Below, piece after piece: positions 51,401 to 63,400 of a stretch of 64,000 bases of DNA (position 1 is its first letter; each line of letters opens with the position of its first letter). This DNA comes from Phoronis australis. Lineage: Eukaryota > Phoronida > Phoronidae. The notes beneath the pieces were generated by a model. The model had not been told where the DNA came from and ran no database searches. It was given only the letters and a program-made list of their open reading frames with translations. The position numbers and the translations under genes are program-made. The stretch lies in NCBI GenBank assembly GCA_002633005.1, contig NMRA01000237.1:124769-188768 (forward strand), in the 5' to 3' direction.

Positions 51401-54400
51401 AAAAATGACAAATCCCGACTTAAGACTCATTTTGTGGTGGTGGGTCACATTTTTGCTTTCCAGGCTACATTTGTAAGCATAAACTTAACTATCTTGAAAT
51501 TGACTTTATTCGTTTACCTAAATATCACCATACAACTTCTGATGCTTAAAAGCATGTTTTTGATATACTTGTAATGATTTGAAATCACCGGAAGTTAATC
51601 TGCAACACTGCATTTCTCACTGCTTAACTTGTGTGTCTCACCTGTGTAATGTTATTATAGGAGCAAGAGCGTGAACAGTTAACCTTCCAAGTACAGTCAC
51701 AAGTCGAGCAACTACCTGTGGAAGAGCCTGGTAGAACAGAGGTAAGTACCTATCTGTCTGCTTGCCACTGCTGGATCAGTTTTACCTTGATTGTCATTTT
51801 TAGGGATAGGGCGAGAGAGTTCGTCACCGCAATGAATTGTGGGGAACTTTGGCATCACCATTGTTCATGGTAAAGACTTGAATTGATAAAATGTTCCAAC
51901 CACAATTAGTGAATTATGCACTCAAATCTCTATTTCAGACTGTTATGGAAGAAAATATCACCATAGACCTGCACGCCGTTCCCACAGACACTGCTGAGGT
52001 CACAATCCCCAAAATCATCGCTCCTCAATTTGCTCAACCAATGGAGCCAGTGATCGTCGATGACGGCGATAAGGTGACGTTTACGTGTCGCATCATTGCA
52101 GAGCCTCCCCCTCGGATACGGTGGTATCAAGATGAGACGATTATTGAAGAGAATGAGACCATCAAAACCACATTTGACCGTGATACGGGAATGTGCACGC
52201 TGACTATAGAGGGTGCTGTGCCGGAGGACATGGGCGTGTACACGTGCGAGGCTGTCAACCCTGGGGGCAGGGCGAGAGTGTCTGCTAACCTGGTGGTGAA
52301 TGGTGAGTTTGGTGTACATTTGAAGGTGTTGATAGAATTAGATCAATAGGTATTCCCTGATGTAGTTACAAACCATAAATTTGGCGTTTCATTGCAACAG
52401 AGTTTTTGATGGACAAATTCGGCACCATATCTAATTTATATGTGATGTGTACAGTTATTTGAAGCAGCAATTTTTTGCTGTTATCAGATTTCTTGGCAGT
52501 AGTTGGCCACTATTGTACTATAGAATATTGCAGCGACTTGTGCAATCAATACCAACACTGTGAAACGTCAATGGATGAAGAAAACCGTCTTTGTCAACTT
52601 TGCCCATCTTAACATATGGTTTGTGGGATCAGGTCAAGCTGAAGTAGCTTTTCCAGTCTTCCTATGCTAGAGGGTTCAGTGCAGGATGTTTTCTTTTTTC
52701 TGTCACAGAACCCCAAGAGACTGAGACTATATCAATCAAGACTGAGGAACTGCATCAAGTGACCCAGGTGGAACAGACCGCGCCTATCTTTACGGTACCC
52801 ATACAGCCCCAGCTTGCCAAGGAAGGCGATGAAGTCACGTTCATGTGTATCGTCGAGGGCGCCCCGATGCCCCAGGTCACATGGTATCACGAAAACAGGG
52901 AGGTGATCATTACGGATACGGTTACCACAACATACAGTAGAGACACTGGTGTGTGTACACTGGTATTGAAGAACGTTCAGCCAGAGGACCAGGGAATGTA
53001 TACAGTACAAGCAAGCAACCCTGTTGGTGCCTCAAGGGTGTCGGCTACCATGTTGGTTGAAGGTATGTTTTCATATGGATTAAGCTTTTAAGATTTTTGC
53101 TGTAGTTTTCAGTTGGTGTTTTCGTTATATTTTATCATTATCGCACACTGAAAATTAAATGTAGTCTGAAAATATTTCATGACACACTGTGTTTTTTTGT
53201 TAATTTGATACTGCGATTTGGGATAATGTATGGTTGTTGCCCCCCCAGAACACATATTATAATATACTGCATTGTCTGGTGTGTTGTCTTTATTCTGAAG
53301 TAAATGAACGTGGCCATGATATTACATAATACCACATCTGTGCATTTTGCTTCATTTCAGCCAAACCCGCTGAGCTGCCCATTGCGCCCAGGGAGCAGGC
53401 CCCCTCATTCAGCATGCAGATCCACCCCCAGGTGACAAAGGCCGGCGATGACGTGACCTTCATGTGTATTGTGGAGGGAGAGCCTCTGCCTCAGATTAAG
53501 TGGTACCACAATGAGACTGTTGTTGAAACCACGGAGACGGTGACGACAATGTACAACCGTGATACTGGCGTCTGCACTCTGGTCATCAAGGGGGTCCTGC
53601 CGGAGCACCAGGGTGTCTACACTGTGGAGGCGTACAATCCTGCGGGCAAGACCAGGGTGTCGGCTAATTTGATTGTTGAAGGTGCATGCATAATGACATT
53701 TATTATTGTGATCTTATGACTCTTTGATCGGTTGCAGTTTGTTTGAAGAAATGTTGCGTAGAGAATAGTCCTGTTGTTTCCTCATGTTTGGTTAATAAGC
53801 TATCTGTGTTATCATGAAACTTTACTTTTGTGAGACCTTGTTAACCACTTCAGTGACTTGTTTGGAGCATTTAAAGTGTCGGAACAGATTTTGATAAAGT
53901 TATTTGAAGTGTTATCGATGGTTGATTATTTCAAGTTTTCTCTTCTACAATTTTACCAGCAAACAACGTTTTCTACTTTCTCTCTTCTTTACTTTTAGTT
54001 TCATTCCTCTTATTCACGTACATTTTTTGCAGCCCCAGAGACAGTAACCATGACAACGACAGAGGTGATCCAGACTACCGACGTCGAACCCCATCAGGCA
54101 CCATCCTTTTCAGTGCCCATCCAGCCTCAATTTGCAAAACAGGGCGAAGAAGCCACGTTCACTTGTGTGGTCGAGGCAGAACCAATGCCTCAGATCACAT
54201 GGTACCACAATGAGACCATTATCGAGACGACAGAATCAGTGACAACTACCTATAATAGAGACACGGGAATATGCCAGTTGGTCATTACCAATATTCTACC
54301 TGAACACCAAGGTGTATACACTGTGGAGGCTGTGAATCCTTCAGGAAAGACCAGAGTTTCTGCAAACCTAGTAGTAGAAGGTACAATATTTTTACTCATC

Positions 54401-57400
54401 ATTTACTTGATTGGAGATGTTTTGTAAAGAAACACAAGACTACAACTAGATGTTATCATGTGGTGTTTTGGATTGCACTCAACAGCTTGAGTCATTTGCC
54501 ACACTTACACTGTCTTGGTTTTTGACTTGATGCAGATAAAGTTTGTTTGCAGTTTACTTAGTATAAAATGCCATTCCAATACCTTTTTGTCTTTCCCGAG
54601 AATGTAAGTTTTTAATATCAACTTGATTTAGACTCATCCCATTATCAGTGTTTCTTCAGTAGTAAGAATTGAAAGCAAGTAATTAACACAATAAGAAGAC
54701 CAAAATGACATAGTGGTGGTTTATCTTCTATTCAATTATGTGCATTCTAGTAATTACATAGGACCCCTAACCCATTCGGGAGAACAGCTAGCTCTATTTT
54801 CTTTGTCCATTTGTAGTGCTCTTTCTTGAACTACTATGCAGGTACTGAGTTCTATTTATGAAACAAATCTACCCATTGCTTCCAGTTGCACCATTTGAAG
54901 AGACCATCACCATCAAGACAACAGAGGTCACTGAGATGGTTCAGGTAGAAGAGCGTATGGCACCCACTTTCACACAGCTCCTGCAGCCTGTTGTAGTCAG
55001 GCCAGGACATGACGCCACATTCACCTGTGTCGTAGAGGCGAAACCAGCGCCACTGATCACGTGGTATCATAACGAGACGGTCATTGAAACCTCAGAGACA
55101 GTGACGACATCCTACAATAAGGACACGGGCATGTGCCAGTTAGAGATCTGTAACGTGGGCCCAGATGATGTTGGTGTCTACGTCTGTGAAGTTGTCAATT
55201 CTGAGGGAAAGAGTCGCTCTTCAGCTAATCTTATTGTTCAAGGTACATTTCTACAATTCACTTCCTTTGGCTAAAGTTTTTAAGGTTATTATGAATACAT
55301 CCTACAGACTGATATTCTTGAGGATTTTGTGGTATTAGAAATTAAAAGAGTGTGTTGGGAAATTGTTTTGGTATTGAAGTTGCCTTTAGGTTACAATGAA
55401 CTCTTGGTGTAATAATTCTTCTTTTTTACTCATAGAACAACCCAACGAAATTCTTGTTCCCACACAAGAGGTACGTGAACTAACGCAAATTGACGACATC
55501 GTTTCACCATCCTTTATCGAGAAACTTGAACCGCTCTCAGTGAAAGATGGTGAAGACGTTATCTTCAAGTGCGTTGTTTCTGGCAACCCTATGCCAGACG
55601 TCAAGTGGTACCATGAGGAAACCATTATTGAAACCACCGAAGCCATCAGCACCACATACAACGTGGACACCGGTGTCTGTACTCTGATGATCTTGGGTGT
55701 CCTACCAGCAGATCGCGGTATCTACGCCTGTCGTGCTAGCAATCCTGCTGGAATGGCTCAGTGTGCTGCAAACCTGTCAGTTGTTGGTAGGTTTACTTCT
55801 GTGGAAAAATTTTGATAAAATCAAGTTTCACTCGTTGGCCATATTGCACACTTAATAGGTGAAGAATTACTGTAATTATGGTTTCTAATTCTGTCTGCCA
55901 TGATCACTTTCGTAATTATGTAGATCTAAATCCAGATATCTACCCTCCGTTTGCAGAAGAGTTGTCTACAGAACTAGTCATCCAGACAACTGAAGCGCCA
56001 ATACAGCAAGACACTGCACACCGTCCTGCCCACTCCTACGAGTTCCATGTGAACAGCACGCAAGACATCAAGAGTTCAGATGAGTCTTCTGTGGAAGTTA
56101 TCAAGGTGTTCCAACAGCACATCATTGAAGATTCTGATGAAGAACCACCCAAGTTCATCTTGCCCATTCAGCCGCAAGCCGTTACCGAGGGCGACGACGT
56201 AGTGTTTACATGTACGGTCACTGGGAAACCAATGCCCGAATTGCTGTGGCTGAGAGAGGGTGAGATGCTACCCATGTCGGATCGCACAGAAAGCTCGTTT
56301 AACTCGGAGACTGGGGAGGCAGTTCTGAAGATCTCCCACGTGACACCTGATGATGGTGTGGTGTATGCCATTCAGGCTGAGAACGTGGTCGGCAAGGCAA
56401 CCATCTCCGCCAATGTTGTTGTGCTCCGTAAGTATGCCACCTGCATTCCAGGTGCTGAATGTTAATTTCTGGGAGATCCCATGTTCTGCACATGGATTTA
56501 ACTGTTGTTTCATAGTACAGACTTGGCAAATGGTTTTTGCTTAAAGCTAGCTACTTGACTTACCAGAGGTTTGATGTCCTGAAATGGCTCGTCACCTTTT
56601 CTACTTAGGATATACCACCAGTAATTTTCCTTATAATGTAGATTTATTTGTTTTAATTTGTTGGATCTGATATGCAACATTTTTGCAATCGTAGAATTCT
56701 ATCGGGAAACTGACTCTTCAGAACAAGTAGGGCTTAATTTTTAAGATCTTAAGCAAAACGTGTTAACTTTATTGGACAAAATCACTGTTTCCTGACTTGC
56801 TGGACTCTCCTTAATGAATCCTGTACATTGTGTCTCAGCTCCTGGTGCTCAAATTGTCGGCACAACCACCACTGTGACACGCCAGAAACACGAGACAGTG
56901 ATTGATGAGGGATCTGTCAAAGAAGAGCATACAACCATTATTGAGAAGTCTCCCGTCTGCACTGAACATCTACCACCTAGGAAGGAAGCAAATGTTGGAG
57001 AAACTGTGATGTAAGTGGACGATTTGCTAAGGACTTTTACTGGGAGGAACAGGTGTTTTACATGGGGTCCAAGAAAATCTTGGGTCTTCTTGGCAAAAGT
57101 GCACGTTACCTTGATGATGTAAGAATCGCATTTGCAATGGTGCTCATCTGTTGCGATGGACATGTTCAAGTCAGTGGTAAATTTGATGCTTTTTAATGTA
57201 GCTGTTTGTTCTTGTGCATATTTAAGCCAGTTGTTTAATCTGTGTTAAGTATGTTTTAGATGATGTACCTGATTGGCTCCCCGCCAAAACTTGCTCTCCA
57301 TTTGAAACTGTCAAAAAATCTGGGGAAATTTAACAAAAAGGTGCATTCCTATTTTATAGCTGCTGCTTTTAACAGTACCTCCATGTGTTGAAAATGGTCT

Positions 57401-60400
57401 TCCAGGTTTGAATGCACCTTTGAGGCAGAGCCTATGCCTGCGACCAGTTGGTACCATAACGGCGCTCAGATCATTCCCAGTCAGCGTCATGAGGTCATGT
57501 TCAACAATGGTGTCTGTTCCATGACCCTGCTTAATGTGGAGCCGAGAGATGCAGGAGAATATGTGTGCAAGTGTGACAACGAACTTGGCGAAGCAACTTC
57601 AAAGTCAACGCTTCATGTTAATGGTAAGGTTTACTTGGTTATTTGAACAGCAACTCAAGGTGTCTTGTTCTGTACTTCACTTCTTTCTCGCCATATTGTT
57701 CTTCTTCATTATGTTTGTTTTTGGCCATAACATGAGGATAAAATTGATAATCAAGGTTTATAAAATTCCATCTTTATAGCAAGTGCTCTTCAAGGCCTTT
57801 TATCACCGAAACATTTTATTGATATTGTCCTTATTAACATTACTACCTGTATTTGATTACATTTACATGCTGAGGGTTAATTGTGTGGTTTTACTGTTAT
57901 GTGTCATCCAATGCTTTCAGATTTTTCATTTGGTTGAATTGTATTATTCCTTTTACAAGTTGTTGTACTGTCTATAACAATGTTGTCGTGGTCAACAGAA
58001 TGTTATGTACTGCGTTAATGCATCTTTACTGTTCTTGCCCTTTCAGTGCCACACGAACCCACCGAGTTTGTCTTCTCTGTGGAGACAGGCATTGACGAGA
58101 CTGCACCGGCTGAACAGGAGACATCTTTCCAGTTCACCCCCAGTGCTGAGGAAACTGTCGGCATCTCTGAACAACAGGTAGAAGAGTCCTTCAACTTTCA
58201 AATTGAAGAGGCCAAGAAGCTTGCAATGGCCATGATGCGCCAACATGAACCGTCCTTTGTGGAAGAGGCATCAACACAGATTGAGGCTTTGAAACCTGAA
58301 ATGGTTGCTCCCGAGATAACGTTGCCTCTTGAACCAATGACAGTGATGGATGGTGAACGCATCAAATTCCGTGTGGAGTTCAGACCAGAGTCTGCACCGC
58401 ATCGGGTGACGTGGTACCGGAATACCAAACCTATCGAACCAAGTGGCGACTTTGTTGTAGTCACTGATGACTCATCTACTGTTCTGGAGGTGTCTGAAGT
58501 TTTCCCTGATGATGCTGGCGATTACTTATGCCAAGTTGAGAATGAAGTTGGCATGGCATCGACATCATGTTCGCTGAGTGTGATTGGTAAGTGGAAGACA
58601 AATTTTTGTCTCTTTGGTGAGTGTTCTCAACAGAAAATGTATATTATTTGCCGAAGTTACTGAATAGTTATTCAAAATTCAAAAACTGAAAATAGACATT
58701 TGCATGCAAGTTATGTGGAACAAGCAAGTTAGTTGGAACAAGCTTTCATCTGTGAATAATTTGGAAACTGTCATGAAAAGCTTTGGTTTTATTTCTCGTA
58801 CATTTACCCTACTTTGTTGATCTTCTTTTAGCCCCTGAAGAGAGTAGCTCTGAAGAAGAAGGTTTCAAAACTCCCGTAGAAACGAGCCACCTTGAGATTG
58901 CCAAGCCATTCTCTCCTGAGCTAAAAGAAGCAAAAGAAAAAACTCAGGTTCAGATGGATCTCGAAGTTTATGCTGCTGACTCTGAACACGAATCTGCTCC
59001 TGAAGATGAGGTCGCTGTAGAAAAACCCAGTCATTCACCTCCAGTGTTTGTTTGGTCCTTGAGCTCTGTTAAGGTTATGGATGGGGAGGAGGTGAAGTTC
59101 ACATGCGAAGTGAAAGGAAATCCTACTCCAAAGTTGACGTGGTACCATGATGATAAGGTGATTGAAGAAAACCAGGACTTTCACTTGACATATAACGAAG
59201 ACTCTGGCATAAGTACGTTACTCATTGTTGAGGTATTCCCTGGTGATGCTGGCGAATACAAGTGTGTGGCAGAGAACCCTGTTGGTCAAGCAGTAACAAC
59301 AGCTACCCTGGAAGTTGAATGTAAGTTGATCTCTTCTTTTACACTATTCATGTTGTTTTTATATCAAAGTTCAAAGAATCCACTCAGCTAGCTAGCGTTT
59401 ACAGATCATTGCCATGATGTTGTTTTAACTCTTTAAAATATAAGCTTCACTTGTGATTACAACTATCAATCAGTACATTAAGGAACTTGGTGTAAATATT
59501 TTTGTTTTTTCAACTCTATTGAATGCTGCTTTCCCTTCGGGTACCTGATGCTTTGTGGTGCTAAATGTTGTTAGTGGTTATTTTCAAGTCTTCAGAGTGT
59601 TAGTTCCTCTCATATTTGAAAGAAAGTAGTAATTAATTACTATTCCAAGGAACAAACACTGATTGGTGAAAATTATTTAGAAATTGATGACCAAGTAAAA
59701 TAGTTTTTTATTCTTCAATTTTAGAACTGAACTGGAAAATAATTGAATGTGTGTCTGTATGCATTTCAATTTAAACTTTTATTTGGTTTTTCCGTAAGAA
59801 TAATACTGAATTGCCTTCCTTGCAGCTTACGAGTATGTTCCTGACAGTGAGGAGGCATCAGAGTCCTTGATGTCTTCAGCTTCGGTTGATGTCAAATCTC
59901 CTCCGTGCTTTGCTGTTGCTCAGCAGAGTGAAGTTATGCAGCAAACTGGGGATGTTATAACGCAGTTGGAACAGCTGCAGCAGAACATCAGAGCAGCTTT
60001 CCAGAGCAGCGATGAAGAAAAATCTGATGACTCCAAAGAAAGTGTAACTTTCCGGAGTGAAGTCAGTGTAGGTCCTAGGCATGAAGAAACTACCATAGAT
60101 GTACCTGTTGGACAAACTACTGAATTGACTTTTGACATCAAGGGGAAAGTTCCGGAAGTCAAAGAAAGTCAACTCAAGGCTACAACCCCCGTTGCAGATG
60201 AAACATTAACCATAGAAGAGTTTGAGCCTGTTTCTGAAGTCCCACACTGTGTTGAGCATTTGTCACATGACATGGCAATACCAGAACTAGATGCTGTGGA
60301 AAGTCATGCACGGGAACAGCATGAAACCATCACATCCCAGTACAGTGAGTCTATGCATATAGACATTATTGACAAGACAGATGCCGCTCCTCAAGAAATA

Positions 60401-63400
60401 CAACTTGACTTTGTAATCCCTTCTGCAGAAAAATCGCATGTTATGCCTCAAGTGACAGAAGCCCATGACGAGGAAACTGCTGATGAGGAGGAGTTTTTTG
60501 ATGCAGAGGAAAGTATGGAAGGTGAAGAGATCAGCTTTACTCTTGCCAGAGGAACTCCACAGGCGCAGACCTCTCACGTGTCTCCACAAGAAACTGTGCC
60601 TTCACAAGAGGTTGTCTCTGATCTTGTCGGGGATGGTCTTGGCCAGTTTGAAGTTCAGCCTGTCACTGTTGACATTCAGTTAGATCAAAAGGCAGAGGAA
60701 CCTGTGGTGGAAAGTCGAGTAAGAGAGCAACACATTGATCTTGCCGAATCAACCCATGATGACATCACTTTTGGCGAACAAACTGTTTCGTCAGAAGAAG
60801 TCTCTGTTGACTTGGCGTCTCATGAGAAGGACATGCCTGAGAAACAAACAAAGGAGAGTGAGATGACAGTATGTGAAGAAACAGTAACTGAAGAATTGAG
60901 CATTGGTGTTGATGTTGCTTCTGACAAGGACACAGATGTTCCATTTGGTAGAGCAGCTGTAGACTCCCAACAACCAGCTTTTACTAAAGAGCAATCCCAG
61001 GCTGTCATTTCTGACCAGTTTGAAATGGTTCCTGAAGTGACAAGTGACACATCTTCAGGACAGGAAATATCTGTTCCACTTGCATCTGCTGATGTAGCTC
61101 CTGCCAAATTAAGCCTTGTGAAGGAGCAATTAGACACTCCTTCTTCAGAAGATGTCTCTACGGTGCCTGATGTTCAAGAAGAAATGCCTTCTGGTCAAGA
61201 GATATCAGTGCAGTTTGGAAGACCTGAAGAGGACCTGCCCAAAGAGAGTCTTACCAGTGAAAACGAACTTGATGTCACAGAAGAAAATTTAGATCATTTT
61301 CCTGAGGTTCTTGAAGACATACCTTCAGAAGACCGTGTTGATGTTAAGTTTGATGGAGTTGATATTTTTCCTCAACAATCAAGTCTCGTCCATGAACAAG
61401 CTGCTCATGTCACATCAGAGGATTCTGATCATGTTCCTGACGTTAAGGAGGATGTCTTGGCAGAAAAGCAGGTTTCTGTGGAATTGCACACATCTACATC
61501 CCACACTGCTGAACCTTCTCATACAAAAGCAATAGAAGAGAGTCAAGTGCTTGTTGAAAGTGAGATGTTTGGTGCTGTTTGTGAGGATAAAGTGATTGAA
61601 CATGAAATGATGGATGAAACAACGCAAGCTGAAAGGGTTTTACCTAGGGAGTCGCTTGTGGAGGAAGCAGGTGAACATTTTCCTGCTGAGGACACCGAGG
61701 ACGTTCTTGAAACACCTCAAGATATCACTACTGAAGAAGAAATTTCTGTTCATCTAACTAGTGCTGACAAAGAACCTGAACAACCTGCTTTTGTTAAAGA
61801 AGGTGAAGAAACTGTTACCAGCGACCAGGCAGGTGCACTTGCTGAGCTGAATACTGATGTCACATCTGACAAAGAAATACCTTATGAATTTGAGTTTGTC
61901 CAGACAACAACTCCTGAAGCAGCGTTTAGTGAAGAACAAAGTGAAATTTTACCATCTGATGATACTGTTGACATTGACCATCCTTGTCTTGATACGACGT
62001 CTGAACAAGAAGTTTCCATTCAGTACTCTTCCGCTGAACAGTCTCGTTTGGAGGCATTTGCTAAAGAACAGCGCGAAGTTATTGTAGCAGATAATGTTGT
62101 GCCTGTTGATTCCCACGTTACGGATACATCTGCTGAACAACACATTAGTGTTGATCTTGCATCTGCTCAAAGAAGTGAATTAGAAGCAACTTTTACTAGA
62201 GAGCAGGAAGTACGAACTACTGTTGATGACGTAACACATGTTGAAGGACCAACTGAGGATGTTACCACCGAGCACCAAGTATCTATAGAATTGTCTTCTG
62301 CTGAAAAATCAGCTGCTTCGGAGTCATTTACAAAAGAACATGAAGAAGTAATCTCTACAGAAGATATAGCTTTGATTTCAGATTCGAGGATCGATGCTTC
62401 TTCAGGACAGGAAGTTTCTGTGGAATTAACTTCTGCTGAGAGAATAGCTCTTGAAGAGTCATTTACAAAAGAGCAACAAGAGGTTGTACCAACTGATGAC
62501 ATTGTTCCAGTTGCTGAAGCTAGCTTTGACAGCACTTCTCAACAGGAGGTCACTACAGACTTATCATCTGCTGAGAAACCGCATTTTGAAAAGTCAAACA
62601 CGAAGGAGCAACAGGTAGTTATAGCAACTGATGATATTGTTCCAGTTGCTGAACACAGTGCTGATGTCACTGTAGGACAGGAGGTTTCCGTGGACCTTAC
62701 TTCAGCTGATAAAGTACCTCTTTTGGAATCTTTTACAAAAGAACAGCAGCAAGTTATACCAACTGATGATCTTGCTGCAGTTGCTGAGCACATTGCTGAT
62801 ATAACCTCTGAACAGGAGATTTCCGTGGAACTTACATCAGCTGATAAAGCTCCTCTTGTGGAATCCTTTACAAAAGAACAGCAGCAAGTTATACAAACTG
62901 ATGACCTTGCTCCAGTTGCTGAACATGGTACTGATATCAGCTCTGAACAGGAGATTTCCGTGGAACTTGCTTCTGCAGATAGGACACCTCTTTTGGAATC
63001 CTTTACAAAAGAACAACATCAAGTTATACCAACTGATGATCTTGCTCCAGTTGCTGAACATGGTACTGATATAACCTCTGAACAGGAGATTTCCGTGGAG
63101 CTTGCTTCTGCAGATAAGACACCTCTTGTGGAATCCTTTACAAAAGAACAGCAGCAAGTTATACCAACTGATGATCTTGCTCCAGTTGCTGAACACAGTA
63201 CTGATATAACCTCTGAACAGGAGATTTCCGTGGAGCTTGCTTCTGCAGATAAGGCTCCCCTTGTGGAATCCTTTACAAAAGAACAGCAGCAAGTTATACC
63301 AACTGATGACCTTGCTCCAGTTGCTGAGCACAGTGCTGATATAACTTCTGAACAGGAGATTTCCATGGAACTTGCATCAGCTGATAAAGCACCTCTTGTG

